Notes under the pieces: generated by a model
The model's database searches: none
What the model saw: only the letters and a program-made list of their open reading frames with translations
What the model was told of the DNA's origin: nothing
IMG/VR virus record: IMGVR_UViG_3300032053_012243
Span: 1-41,381 of that record
Origin: a virus
Direction: 5' to 3' (one strand)
Length of the DNA: 41,381 nt
Shown here: piece by piece, positions 21,132-30,127 of the stretch
Position numbering within the stretch: the stretch's first letter is position 1
Layout: the number at the start of each line of letters is the position of its first letter
Program-made: the position numbers and the translations under genes

Positions 21132-24100
21132 TTAAAGGATGGCTGACCATTTATTTAATATATTTATTAATTGTGGCTTAATATCTTGCGCCTCTGGTTC
21201 TGGAAAATCAGAAGAATTCATATCATTAATTAGTTCAGCTATAATATTTTTTGAATCATCTACCGTATATGGTTCTGGTTTATCTGTTGTTACAATTCCC
21301 CATAATTTAATTGAAAGCTTAAATAATGCCTTTAGCCCGCCTGTAAAGCGAGTTATTCCGGTGGGATTTTTTACCACAGTTTGAAAGTTAATGGTTTGAT
21401 TTCCTAACTTTTGCCCTTGTCCTAATTCAAATAATCCTGAATTTAATTCATTCATATATTGATTAATAAATAACCAACTTTGAGGTCCAAAAATATTAGT
21501 TTTAACACCAGATAAAGTTTTAATATCTTGTATTGGTGCGTCTGGTTGTGTTGCAGGTTTTGGATCAGTTATTTGTGATACTTTAATAAATTTATTAGCA
21601 TTTAAAATAGATTTTATAAATCTGCGCATTTGTAAATGTGCTTTTTTAACTTCTTCTACCAATACTTTATTTTTTGCTGCATCAATATTAAAAGTAGGAT
21701 TCAGTAAATCCATACTGTTCTCTTCGTCATAGTCCGAATAATGGTCGCGCTTATATTTAGTTAAAGCGCGATCGTCTAAAAATCTAGGATCTTCTTTTCT
21801 CCGATCTGTTTGAAATTGGTATGCTGATATTTTAGAATATCCTTTGCCAGCCAAGAAATATGCAACATCAAATTTATTCTTAATTTCAACAGCATATGTC
21901 GCATAAACTTCTTCTAATGAGAGATCTGTATTGGTTGCTTTAAATAAAGGAACATTATTCTTATTATGCTCTATATTATCCAATATGTAGCCATTGTCTT
22001 CTGGCACATAATGAAAATAACTTTGTGTTAATAATTTCCATTCATTATCTGACGGATCTTTCCATTCAAGAATTACAACGCTTGATAATGGATTCATAAA
22101 AGAATCTCGCGCTGCAATTTCTCCAAATCCGCCCAAGCGCTGACAACAATCAGTTTCAATACCAATTCGTAAAATTCTCGGATCTTTATCTTTCAATACT
22201 CGAAAACGCAAATCATTTCTTAACGAATAATCTAAATCAAATAGTTTGGGACTTTTAATCTTATATCCCTTTAATAAATCTTTAAGAGCGTCGCCCATTT
22301 CAAGGATGCTGAGGTCGCTTTCTATTTGAGAAGCAACTTCAAATAATTTGCCAAATACAGGACTTGCAGGGCTGATATCATCATTAGATTCAAAAAACTT
22401 CGTTATTAAAAATATATTTTCTCTAAAAGTTTCGCTAATATATTTTCTTTGGCGTAAAGTTGCTATAATTTTTCCATATTTAGAATAGATGCCTTTAGCG
22501 CCACCCTCATTTTGTATAGACGTATAAGATTTAAATAATTTTTTTACAATTCCACTTTTATTAAAATTAATGAAATTTTTATTGCGTATTATTTTTATAA
22601 TGATCTTATCAGATAACGAACCAGCCTCATTATGAACAAACTTGGCGAAAACAACTAAATTAGTTAAATCTTGATCTATAGTTTGATGATTTCTTACACT
22701 GCCAGCAATAGTTTTTAAAAGCTCCTCATCATTAAATACATTTGGAAAATTACTGCGTAATTCTCTATATATGGCGGTATATGTGTTAATTTTTTTAAAT
22801 ATTTTATATAAATTATCGTGATTTAATTTATTATCTTTTTGTAAAATATATACAATAGCTTGTATTGTATTTTTTAAATCTTTTTGACTTAATAGTGCAA
22901 CTTGATTTAAAGATTTATAATCTAATTCTCTAAACATTGCTTTAATTAAAGCTAATAGTATTTCTTTTGAAACAAATGGAATATGTTGAGAAGCAAAATT
23001 AACAAATGCTTCAATAGAAAATTTTCCACTTGATTCGGTTACCACTTTGCCAATGCCCCCAAATCCTGGCTGCTTGACCACAAGATCTTGCGACAAGTGC
23101 ATATGCTGATAATTAAATTCTGATTCATTTAATCCAACAATAGATTTCATTATATATTTAAATATAAATTGAATTGCAATTTGCTCAAAATCACGAGCAT
23201 TCATTTTTAAGAATTTAGAATATTTTTCGGTATCAATTCTATAATCAGTTCCAACAACTTTAGTAACCAATTCTTCAACGGCGCTCTTAAATCCCCACCT
23301 AGACACCCAAGTATCATCTATTTTTTTTTCTAAAAAGTGATGTATTAATTCTCTAAGATTTTTTATAAACTTACTGTAAATCAAATCGATATCTACTGCC
23401 ATTCGGCTTGCAACATTACTCTTGTATTCTATTATTCTTTTTTCATCCTCACCAACGAAAGTGGGACCAGATGCATAAAATGCAAGGAGATTTTTCTTTG
23501 AAGCGCTAACGGCAAATGTAAAAATAGAGCGAATATCTATATTTAAAGATTTTCGTAAAAACGAAATTATTTGATTACATTGCTCTTCGGCCGAAGAGGA
23601 GTTTGTTGGTGGCTGAGCCTCAACCAACCCATTCAGGGTCGGGCGTGGGACGGCAACGAATCCCCCATCACTCATATATTGGGCTAATGAAATAAAAATA
23701 TGAGATATCTTTTTGTATAACTCTCCGTGTATAGCGGTTTTTACATCTCGCATTACATTATATTGAATTGCATCTTGTAATGTATAAGTGGCAGTGTGTT
23801 GAGCTTTTTCATATATCGATTTATAAGTTTTAAAATTTACTAAATCTGAAAAAATAATTATTCGAGAAGATGAGCGAGAATATGAATGTGATGAAAGTGT
23901 TGAGATTGTTGAATTAACAATATCTTGTTTATAATTAGGAAAATATTCATCCATCCAAGCAAAAAATTTAAGCGCTTCTGGTTTTTGTAATAACTTATCG
24001 GCTTCCGCTTGTATGTTTGGACCAAGTTTTTTTAATAATTTAACACGATGTTCGTAATTTTTGCTAACATCGTTCATATAGTTGGTAAGCCATATTAATT

Positions 24101-24725
24101 CGTGACGTTTTTCCTCATAATTTTCACTAGTAATATTGAAAATATTAATACCATTATCTAAATAACGCTGAATACTTGAATAGTGTTGTCGTCGCGCTCC
24201 TCGGTGTCCAAATAATCTACCTATTTCTTGTGTTAATTTATGTGTAACTAATTTTCCATAATTGGCAAATAAATCAGCATAAGTTCCGCTTAAATCTAAT
24301 TGATAATCATCAGATGAGGCAAGTTGATTTGCTTCTTGATAATGGGCATAAAATATAGCGGCTGCCTTTCGTAATTGATTATATTTGGCGAAAATATCAT
24401 TTCTGGCTTTATCATTTGATTGACGATTAGCCGTCTCCGTATCGTGAGCTTCCTCACTGGTAGGAGGACCTTCGTCTTTTTCTGTTCCTGGAAAAGGGAC
24501 GAAAGGAACGTTCGTTCTAATATGCCCTGGTTCAATTTCTGGATATTTTAAATTTACTTCTTCGGGCTCTTTCTCTGGCTCTTCTACATCTTCCTCTTTA
24601 TAGGCGTCTGAATAAGAATATTCGGGCTTTTCTGGGAAAAGAAGGCGCTGTTGTGGCTTTGCCTTATAGGCGTGATCCTCCTGCACAAGCTTATCAAAAT
24701 TCGTATATTGAGCAACCTTAATCAT
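21132..24725 (-). CDS. very large protein (about 1197 aa) with a CCQ/DNIE-type core, function unknown
   Basis: This is the largest gene of the window. I placed the start at MIKVAQYTNFDKLVQ (24725); the frame extends 54 nt further to a GTG, but that part lies over a GC-rich hairpin and has no ribosome site. The first 100 residues are acidic, Pro/Glu-rich and disordered. A long helical middle covers about 130-840. A conserved-looking core at about 855-920 has TDCCQRLGG, SVVILEW and YILDNIE, followed by SKISAYQF. This 'Cys ... exposed strand ... Gln-Ser ... D-N-I-E' arrangement resembles the PcfJ-like/polyvalent protein domains of phages and conjugative elements, but I could not confirm it. It could be injected with the genome. 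Confidence 0.8.
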   Translation of the reverse strand: MIKVAQYTNFDKLVQEDHAYKAKPQQRLLFPEKPEYSYSDAYKEEDVEEPEKEPEEVNLKYPEIEPGHIRTNVPFVPFPGTEKDEGPPTSEEAHDTETANRQSNDKARNDIFAKYNQLRKAAAIFYAHYQEANQLASSDDYQLDLSGTYADLFANYGKLVTHKLTQEIGRLFGHRGARRQHYSSIQRYLDNGINIFNITSENYEEKRHELIWLTNYMNDVSKNYEHRVKLLKKLGPNIQAEADKLLQKPEALKFFAWMDEYFPNYKQDIVNSTISTLSSHSYSRSSSRIIIFSDLVNFKTYKSIYEKAQHTATYTLQDAIQYNVMRDVKTAIHGELYKKISHIFISLAQYMSDGGFVAVPRPTLNGLVEAQPPTNSSSAEEQCNQIISFLRKSLNIDIRSIFTFAVSASKKNLLAFYASGPTFVGEDEKRIIEYKSNVASRMAVDIDLIYSKFIKNLRELIHHFLEKKIDDTWVSRWGFKSAVEELVTKVVGTDYRIDTEKYSKFLKMNARDFEQIAIQFIFKYIMKSIVGLNESEFNYQHMHLSQDLVVKQPGFGGIGKVVTESSGKFSIEAFVNFASQHIPFVSKEILLALIKAMFRELDYKSLNQVALLSQKDLKNTIQAIVYILQKDNKLNHDNLYKIFKKINTYTAIYRELRSNFPNVFNDEELLKTIAGSVRNHQTIDQDLTNLVVFAKFVHNEAGSLSDKIIIKIIRNKNFINFNKSGIVKKLFKSYTSIQNEGGAKGIYSKYGKIIATLRQRKYISETFRENIFLITKFFESNDDISPASPVFGKLFEVASQIESDLSILEMGDALKDLLKGYKIKSPKLFDLDYSLRNDLRFRVLKDKDPRILRIGIETDCCQRLGGFGEIAARDSFMNPLSSVVILEWKDPSDNEWKLLTQSYFHYVPEDNGYILDNIEHNKNNVPLFKATNTDLSLEEVYATYAVEIKNKFDVAYFLAGKGYSKISAYQFQTDRRKEDPRFLDDRALTKYKRDHYSDYDEENSMDLLNPTFNIDAAKNKVLVEEVKKAHLQMRRFIKSILNANKFIKVSQITDPKPATQPDAPIQDIKTLSGVKTNIFGPQSWLFINQYMNELNSGLFELGQGQKLGNQTINFQTVVKNPTGITRFTGGLKALFKLSIKLWGIVTTDKPEPYTVDDSKNIIAELINDMNSSDFPEPEAQDIKPQLINILNKWSAIL

Positions 24726-24759
24726 TAATACAATATGAAAATATGAGAGTAGGCAACCC

Positions 24760-24776
24760 CCACTCGCGCCGAGTGG
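24760..24776. repeat. GC-rich hairpin in the leader of the giant gene
   Basis: CCACTC-GCGCC-GAGTGG forms a perfect 6-bp GC-rich stem with a 5-nt loop, 35 nt upstream of the ATG at 24725. On the minus strand it is followed by GGGTTGCC rather than a T-run, so it looks more like a regulatory or mRNA-stabilising element than a terminator. Confidence 0.45.
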
Positions 24777-24890
24777 CACCTATCCCCTCTACAAGAACCC
24801 CATAGACAATGTAATGTCCCTTATTTATCGATGTTCCATAATATTCATTAGAACACATCTATACCGACGAATCTGGACTTTATGGTGTAA
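24777..24890. other. non-coding spacer between the giant gene and the lipoprotein gene
   Basis: About 110 bp with no frame of any length that looks coding on either strand and no hairpin with a T-run. A minus-strand promoter for the giant gene should lie here or further upstream, but no clear -35/-10 pair is seen. Confidence 0.5.
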
Positions 24891-25109
24891 CTATTTGAAT
24901 TTATGAATAATTACAATATACACCTCATTAAGGGATCCACTACCACATACTTTTGTGCTATTTGTCTCATCGTAACAGCATTTTCCGGATTTACAAGAAA
25001 ATGAATTTGATAATTGTGGATCGTTTAAATTAGAGATGCAGGAAGACAGCGATATAAAGCTTATCACAGCGAATATTTTACTCGCTTGGTTAAAATAACA
25101 CCATTGCAC
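24891..25109 (-). CDS. small predicted lipoprotein, Cys-rich (72 aa)
   Basis: The N-terminus has a short polar region (MQWCYFNQASK), a hydrophobic core (IFAVISFISL) and a lipobox LSSC (21-24), the pattern of a type II signal peptide cleaved before Cys24. The mature part, CISNLNDPQLSNSFSC and then KSGKCCYDETNSTKVCGSGS, has five further Cys and could form disulfides in the periplasm. Phage lipoproteins of this size are either o-spanins or superinfection-blocking proteins such as T5 Llp. The gene has no ribosome site and lies divergent from the nuclease/methyltransferase pair. The signal peptide is good; the role is inference. Confidence 0.5.
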   Translation of the reverse strand: MQWCYFNQASKIFAVISFISLSSCISNLNDPQLSNSFSCKSGKCCYDETNSTKVCGSGSLNEVYIVIIHKFK

Positions 25110-25138
25110 ATAATATATGCAATTCTTATAAGATAAAT

Positions 25139-25687
25139 ATGATAATAAAATTTACATCTCAAGATATAGAAAAGTGTCAAGATTTTGCTAACAAAATAGA
25201 TACTGGCTTTTATTCCACTCGCGGTCAGTTTAATAATGAAAAAAGAGCCAAAGATCAGATTGTCGGGAAAATCGCCGAAATAGTGGTTTTTTCTTATTTT
25301 AAAGAAAAAGGAATTGAAACCACCCCTCCAGATTTTAATATCTATACCAAATCTAAAAAATCGTGGGATCACGATATTAAAAATCAAGAACTGAATTTAC
25401 ATATTAAATCTCAAAGCGTTGAGCAAGCCAAAAAATATGGCACCTCATTTGTGTTTGAGAAAACAGATAAAAAAATATTTAAAGATTTTACAGAAAAAGA
25501 TTATGTAGTTTTTGTTTCAGTTGATTTAACCAATCAGTCCGCAGAGATTAAATCAATTCTTAAATTAGAAGATTTGCATAAACACAATTTATTTAAACCA
25601 ATGAAATTGGCGCACTTGACGAGTAAGTCCGCAATCTACTTTGATGATGTAGAAGCGGCTTTTAAAGATCGTTTATTAGCAAAATGA
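25139..25687 (+). CDS. putative PD-(D/E)XK-like restriction endonuclease
   Basis: No family is recognised outright, but the order of elements suits a PD-(D/E)XK nuclease. An N-terminal helix has a Glu (GKIAEIVVFSYF, E47). Then comes a strand with acidic residues (PDFNIY at 64-69, SWDHDI at 75-80), followed by LHIKSQS (87-93), in which the catalytic Lys (K90) would follow an atypical His in place of the usual Glu/Asp. Its stop overlaps the start of an adenine methyltransferase by 4 bp (ATGA), the layout of a compact restriction-modification pair. The function rests mainly on that neighbour, so it may instead be an unrelated protein. Confidence 0.6.
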   Translation: MIIKFTSQDIEKCQDFANKIDTGFYSTRGQFNNEKRAKDQIVGKIAEIVVFSYFKEKGIETTPPDFNIYTKSKKSWDHDIKNQELNLHIKSQSVEQAKKYGTSFVFEKTDKKIFKDFTEKDYVVFVSVDLTNQSAEIKSILKLEDLHKHNLFKPMKLAHLTSKSAIYFDDVEAAFKDRLLAK

Positions 25688-26493
25688 AATCAATTTTTCG
25701 TTTTCCAGGTGGAAAGACAAAATTACTACCGCAAATAATGCCATTTATAGAAAAATCATTACAAGATACACATATATTTTGTGATGCTTTTATAGGCGGC
25801 GGAAGTGTCTTTTTAAAAGTAGCCGAAAAATATCCACAAATGCACTTATTTTGTAATGACAAAGATTATTCAATATTTAGTTTTTGGGAACTAATGGGAA
25901 ATGGAACTGATACCGATATAAGTGAATTAAAAAAATTAATACGACAAATTCCAACTATTGAATTATATTATCAGCTACGAGCAACACCGCCACAATCAAT
26001 TATAGAAGCTGCATATCAATCGATCTTTTTTAATCGTTGTTCGTTTAGTGGTGATATGCGGCATTCGGCATCCCCCATCGGGGGCAAACTACAAAAATCA
26101 AAATGGGCTATCGGATGTCGCTACAATGAAAAAAAACTACTACAACAAATAGATCATATACACGAGTTATTATTTGGTAGAATTACAGTATCTAATAAAG
26201 ATATTAGCGATTATGCTACAATAAGAGATCAGGGTATTACTATATATCTTGATCCGCCTTATGTAAAGGCTGGAAAACAATTATATCAACAGTATATGAA
26301 ATATGATGAGCATAATAATTTAGCCAATATACTAAAATTCCAAAATAATTGGATATTATCTTATGATAATTGTGAAGAGATTAGAGAATTATATAATTGG
26401 GCGAACGTTCAACTTATAGATGCTTCTTATTGTATTAAGGGTAGTAAGACTAATTGGAATAAAACCAAAGAAGTTTTAATATTGCCGAGTTAG
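25684..26493 (+). CDS. dam: D12-class (Dam-type) DNA adenine-N6 methyltransferase
   Basis: Type II adenine methyltransferase of the D12/Dam group. It has the AdoMet motif FRFPGGKTKLL (5-15), FCDAFIGGGSVFLKV (32-46; the F-x-G-x-G loop), and the catalytic DPPY (190-193) in IYLDPPYVKAG. At 269 residues it is near E. coli Dam in length. GATC sites are plentiful in the window, which is compatible with GATC methylation but does not prove it. It overlaps the nuclease-like gene by 4 bp. It could serve in a restriction-modification pair, or protect phage DNA from host restriction, or both. Confidence 0.92.
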   Translation: MKSIFRFPGGKTKLLPQIMPFIEKSLQDTHIFCDAFIGGGSVFLKVAEKYPQMHLFCNDKDYSIFSFWELMGNGTDTDISELKKLIRQIPTIELYYQLRATPPQSIIEAAYQSIFFNRCSFSGDMRHSASPIGGKLQKSKWAIGCRYNEKKLLQQIDHIHELLFGRITVSNKDISDYATIRDQGITIYLDPPYVKAGKQLYQQYMKYDEHNNLANILKFQNNWILSYDNCEEIRELYNWANVQLIDASYCIKGSKTNWNKTKEVLILPS

Positions 26494-26578
26494 AATTGTC
26501 AGTGGAAGAGGGTTAATAATAGAATGAAAAAAATAACTAATGAAATTATATAATGAGAATTATTAATACGGAGTTAAG

Positions 26579-27304
26579 TTGCAGTGCATAATTCTCTCCG
26601 GTGGGCTGGGCACACGAATGGCTACGCTATTTCCTAATATTCACAAATGCCTCATACCAATTAATGGTATTCCATTTATAGATTATCAATTAAACTACCT
26701 CGCTAACAGCGGTATTACCAAAGTTGTGTTATCCGTTGGGCATTTAGCCGATCAGGTTAGAGAATATGTCCAAGATGGCGCCAAATGGGACTTGCACATA
26801 GAATATATTGAAGACGGCAAAGTTTTGCTTGGCACAGGCGGAGCAGTGCGTAAAGCTTTTGATGCCAATATGCTTGACGAGGAGCTTCTCATCACATATG
26901 GCGACTCATTTTTACCAATTCATTTTGAATGGGTATTTGAATGTTTTAAGCAACAACCATTGCCAGCACTGATGACAGTTTATCATAATGAAAATAAATT
27001 AGATAGTAGTAATGCCATATATGAAAATGGATTAGTCTTTTATGATAAGCAAACAAATTCAAAACCTAAATCAGATTTTACTTATATCGATTACGGTTTA
27101 ACTATATTGAATAGAAATATTATTAAAGATTATATTCCAAAAGAGCAAAAATATGATTTATCTACATTATTTCATCAATTAAGTATTGATAAAAAATTAG
27201 CCGGATATATTATTACTGATAGGTTTTACGAGATTGGTTCGCCAACTGGATTACAAGATTTTACTGATTGGATAGATGATGCAAAAAGCACTTATAATAC
27301 TTGA
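26579..27304 (+). CDS. hddC: HddC-like D-glycero-D-manno-heptose 1-phosphate nucleotidylyltransferase
   Basis: This enzyme makes GDP-heptose from heptose-1-phosphate. The N-terminus CIILSGGLGTRMATLFPN (3-20) and KCLIPINGIPFIDYQLNYL match the sugar-nucleotidyltransferase family, and GDSFLPI (109-115) supplies the metal site. The start is TTG: GGAG lies 5 nt before it, no ATG exists upstream in frame, and the first internal ATG would remove the nucleotide loop. It is the first gene of the heptose operon, with GmhB, transaldolase, GmhA and HddA following. Membership is clear; GDP rather than ADP is inferred from the presence of HddA. Confidence 0.88.
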   Translation: MQCIILSGGLGTRMATLFPNIHKCLIPINGIPFIDYQLNYLANSGITKVVLSVGHLADQVREYVQDGAKWDLHIEYIEDGKVLLGTGGAVRKAFDANMLDEELLITYGDSFLPIHFEWVFECFKQQPLPALMTVYHNENKLDSSNAIYENGLVFYDKQTNSKPKSDFTYIDYGLTILNRNIIKDYIPKEQKYDLSTLFHQLSIDKKLAGYIITDRFYEIGSPTGLQDFTDWIDDAKSTYNT

Positions 27305-27851
27305 TAGAGATGGAATACTTAATAACCTTGTAAGTAATTCTATTACTGGTATGATTGATAGTCCCAAAACCATTGAAGAAGTGGAAGTTTTTCCTTGGGC
27401 TGCGGCTTCTTTGAAAGAATTGAAAAATTTAGGATTTTCTCTATCAGTAGCTACCAATCAACCCGGCGCATCAAAAGGATCAATAACAAAAGAATTAACA
27501 ACAGTAATACATAATCATATTTTAACTATGATTACCCAAGAGGCTGGGGTATTATTTGGAAGTAGTCATATTTGTTTTCATAAAACAGAAGATAAGTGTC
27601 GATGCCGCAAGCCTTTAACGGGTATGTTAGAGCAGGCTTGGGTTAATATTTTTGATAAATCTAAAAGTTGGATGATTGGCGATCTTCATACGGATGTAAT
27701 GGCTGGCAATACATTTGGGTTAAATACAGCTTTAATAAATTCTTCGGATCCAAAAAGTATGAAAATTTTAGAAGAACAAAATATAGTTCCCACTTTTATA
27801 GGAAAAGATTTAAGAGATTTCGTAGATATGTTAAAGGATAAAAATGATTAA
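27276..27851 (+). CDS. gmhB: GmhB-like heptose-1,7-bisphosphate 7-phosphatase (HAD)
   Basis: This HAD phosphatase removes the 7-phosphate from heptose-1,7-bisphosphate. The motifs are IILDRDGILNN (7-17, nucleophile D10, acid D12), SVATNQPGAS (57-66, usual NQSG), the zinc loop CFHKTEDKCRCRKP (99-112), and MIGDLHTDVMAG (132-143). The zinc cluster is characteristic of GmhB and HisB-N rather than other HADs. It overlaps the end of HddC by 29 bp and the next start by 8 bp. The motif NQPG in place of NQSG is a mild variation; activity is expected. Confidence 0.9.
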   Translation: MMQKALIILDRDGILNNLVSNSITGMIDSPKTIEEVEVFPWAAASLKELKNLGFSLSVATNQPGASKGSITKELTTVIHNHILTMITQEAGVLFGSSHICFHKTEDKCRCRKPLTGMLEQAWVNIFDKSKSWMIGDLHTDVMAGNTFGLNTALINSSDPKSMKILEEQNIVPTFIGKDLRDFVDMLKDKND

Positions 27852-28557
27852 AGATTTGAAAATTAAAATATTTGCTGATGGGGCTAATATATTAGATATT
27901 ACTAAATTATCTCAAGATGTAAATATTAAAGGTTTTACTTGTAATCCAACTTTAATGAAACAAAGTGGAGTAGTAGATTACAAAAAATTCGCCCAAGATG
28001 TTTTGAATGTAATTGGTGATAAGCCAATTTCATTTGAAGTGTTCGCTGATGATTTTCCAAATATGGAACGACAAGCTATGGAAATTGCAAGTTGGGACAA
28101 AAATTCCAACGTGTATGTAAAAATACCGATTACTAATACGGTAGGCGAAAGTTCTTGCGATTTAGTTCATAAATTATCACACGCCGGCGTTAAAGTCAAT
28201 GTGACAGCGGTATTTACTTTATCCCAAGTATTACAATCTACGCAGGCATTAGCTGGTGGGGCACCAAGCGTTTGCAGCGTTTTTGCTGGACGAATTTTTG
28301 ATGCCGGAGTGGATGCCATTCCAATAATGAAAGGCGCATCGGAAATTTGCAAAATGCACGAAGGTATCGAGCTATTATGGGCGAGTCCGAGACAGATTTT
28401 CGATGTTGTCCAAGCTAATGAAATGTGCGATATCATAACGGTAGGATATGACATATTGAAGAAGTATAGTTCCCTGGGTAAAAGTTTAACAGAATTTAGT
28501 TTAGATACGGTAAAGATGTTCGAGAGAGACGCGAAAGCAAGCGGGTATCAATTATGA
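27844..28557 (+). CDS. transaldolase (TalC/fructose-6-phosphate aldolase-like)
   Basis: Class I transaldolase/FSA of the TalC type. It has FTCNPTLMKQ (31-40), the Schiff-base Lys K93 in YVKIPIT, VFAGRIFDAG (usual 'FVGRIxD') and WASPRQIFD (usual 'ASxR'). At 237 residues it is close to cyanophage TalC. Placed inside a heptose locus it probably supplies sedoheptulose-7-phosphate from fructose-6-phosphate and erythrose-4-phosphate, the substrate of GmhA in the next gene, with which it overlaps by 4 bp. An alternative is general pentose-pathway rerouting as proposed for cyanophages. Confidence 0.9.
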   Translation: MIKDLKIKIFADGANILDITKLSQDVNIKGFTCNPTLMKQSGVVDYKKFAQDVLNVIGDKPISFEVFADDFPNMERQAMEIASWDKNSNVYVKIPITNTVGESSCDLVHKLSHAGVKVNVTAVFTLSQVLQSTQALAGGAPSVCSVFAGRIFDAGVDAIPIMKGASEICKMHEGIELLWASPRQIFDVVQANEMCDIITVGYDILKKYSSLGKSLTEFSLDTVKMFERDAKASGYQL

Positions 28558-29156
28558 CATTATCATTTTCGCACGAATACATAATGGAATCGATGACAAT
28601 ATTATCTCAACTTGATCGCGATGCTATTGAAAAATTAGCAACTGGATTGGCGCAAGTTAGATCGCAACAGGGAAGATTATTCGTATTAGGTATGGGTGGC
28701 AGTGCAGGAACAGCGAGTCATTCTTGCAATGATTTTCGCAAAATATGTAATATCGAAACATATTGTCCAACAGATAATTCATCCGAATTAACCGCACGCG
28801 CGAACGATGAAGGACTAGAAACGATTTTTTCAGCCTATTTGCAAGGTTCTCGCCTTACTGATAAGGACGCAATATTAGTTCTTTCGGTCGGTGGCGGAAA
28901 TGCTGATAAGAATATTTCGGTTAGTCTTATCAAAGCGGTAGATTATGCCAAATCAGTCAATGCAAAAGTTCTTGGTATTATTGGGCGAGACGGTGGTTAT
29001 GTAGCTAAAAATACTGACGCTTGTTTGATAATTCCAACATTAGTAGATGATAGGATCACGCCTCACGTCGAGGGATTATGTTCGGTAATTCTTCATTTAT
29101 TGGTTAGTCATCCAGCGCTTAAAGTTACTGCCACCAAGTGGGAAAGCACTAAATAA
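28554..29156 (+). CDS. gmhA: GmhA-like sedoheptulose-7-phosphate isomerase (SIS domain)
   Basis: GmhA converts sedoheptulose-7-phosphate to D-glycero-D-manno-heptose-7-phosphate. The SIS domain has LGMGGSAGTASHSCNDFRKI (45-64), the loop that binds the phosphate (usual 'GNGGSAxxAxHxAxEL'), and SVGGGNADKN (108-117) at the sugar site. The acidic residue at the usual E65 position is Asp in this loop, as in other SIS-type proteins of heptose loci. It is one of four enzymes that complete the GDP-heptose pathway. It overlaps transaldolase by 4 bp and the next gene by 1 bp. Confidence 0.87.
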   Translation: MTLSFSHEYIMESMTILSQLDRDAIEKLATGLAQVRSQQGRLFVLGMGGSAGTASHSCNDFRKICNIETYCPTDNSSELTARANDEGLETIFSAYLQGSRLTDKDAILVLSVGGGNADKNISVSLIKAVDYAKSVNAKVLGIIGRDGGYVAKNTDACLIIPTLVDDRITPHVEGLCSVILHLLVSHPALKVTATKWESTK

Positions 29157-30127
29157 TGAAACATAATAAATGGTTTATTGTGGGTGGAGCAGGCGGGATT
29201 GGCTCTCACTTCATTGATAAACTGCTATCCGATCCATCAACAACAAAGCTAACAATTTACGATAATTTTTCTTCCGGAAGGGAATGGCACTACGAAAATC
29301 ATATTCGCGATTTAAGGTTTGAAGTAATTAGAGGTAATGTAGAAGATACCGTAAAACTTACAGAAGCAATGCGACATCACGATGTGGTAATCCATTTGGC
29401 TTCCAATCCTGATATAGCAAAAGCTGCCACACAACCAGATATAGATTTTTGGCAAGGCACCGTATTAACTAATAGTGTTCTTGAAGCTATGAGAATATCA
29501 GGTGTTAATAGATTATTATATGCAAGCGGTAGTGGCGTATATGGAGATATTGGTGAAGAAGAGGCACAAGAAGATCGTGGAAAGTTATTACCTATTTCAA
29601 CATATGGAGCTAGTAAATTAGCAGGAGAAGTATTAATAAATTCTTATTGTTATATGTTTGGACTATCGGCTTGCGCATTTAGATTTGGTAATGTTGCCGC
29701 CAATCGCGCGACCCACGGAGTTTATTTAGATTTTATCAGACAATTAATTAATAATCCATCAGAATTATTTATTTTGGGTAACGGACTTCAATCCAAATCA
29801 TATGTTGCAGCTTCTGATATAATTAGTGCCGTCTTATTAGCTAATAAAAAATTAGATAAATCATTTGAAATATACAATGTTGCTACAAAAAATTATTTAA
29901 CAGTAAATGAAATTGCTGATATGGCAGTAGAATGCTTACACTTGAAAGGTGTAAAATATAAATACAGTGGCGGGGACAGGGGTTGGAAAGCAGATATACC
30001 CATAGTAAGAATGAGTTCAGATAAAATTCGCTCATTGGGATGGAATAATTTATTATCTTCAAAAGAAGCAATTAAATTATCAATAATAAATATTATTAAT
30101 AATATTAAAAATAGCAAAATAAAATGA
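29156..30127 (+). CDS. NAD-dependent epimerase/dehydratase (extended SDR), copy 1
   Basis: An extended SDR that acts on nucleotide sugars. It has WFIVGGAGGIGSHFIDKL (6-23) at the NAD-binding site and the catalytic YGASK (150-154), with substrate-loop sequence ACAFRFGNVAANRATHG. It is in the UDP-glucose 4-epimerase / GDP-mannose 4,6-dehydratase superfamily, but the substrate is not decided by sequence; in this context a GDP-heptose is likely. The middle (EEAQEDRGKLLPIS) is typical of epimerases. It overlaps GmhA by 1 bp and the GIY-YIG gene by 4 bp. Confidence 0.86.
   Translation: MKHNKWFIVGGAGGIGSHFIDKLLSDPSTTKLTIYDNFSSGREWHYENHIRDLRFEVIRGNVEDTVKLTEAMRHHDVVIHLASNPDIAKAATQPDIDFWQGTVLTNSVLEAMRISGVNRLLYASGSGVYGDIGEEEAQEDRGKLLPISTYGASKLAGEVLINSYCYMFGLSACAFRFGNVAANRATHGVYLDFIRQLINNPSELFILGNGLQSKSYVAASDIISAVLLANKKLDKSFEIYNVATKNYLTVNEIADMAVECLHLKGVKYKYSGGDRGWKADIPIVRMSSDKIRSLGWNNLLSSKEAIKLSIINIINNIKNSKIK

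Noticed and set aside
24296-24535. 79-codon minus-strand frame
   Set aside because: It lies inside the giant gene in another frame and has no ribosome site; the giant gene's composition explains it.
24726-24779. GTG start extending the giant gene by 18 codons
   Set aside because: The extension covers a GC-rich hairpin and has no ribosome site; the ATG at 24725 gives a more typical N-terminus.
25064-25387. 107-codon minus-strand frame
   Set aside because: It is opposite the start of the nuclease-like gene and the lipoprotein; a Phe/Ile-rich shadow without a start signal.
26549-26554. TATAAT upstream of hddC
   Set aside because: No -35 at 16-18 bp; the perfect hexamer is likely by chance in AT-rich DNA, so no promoter is called.
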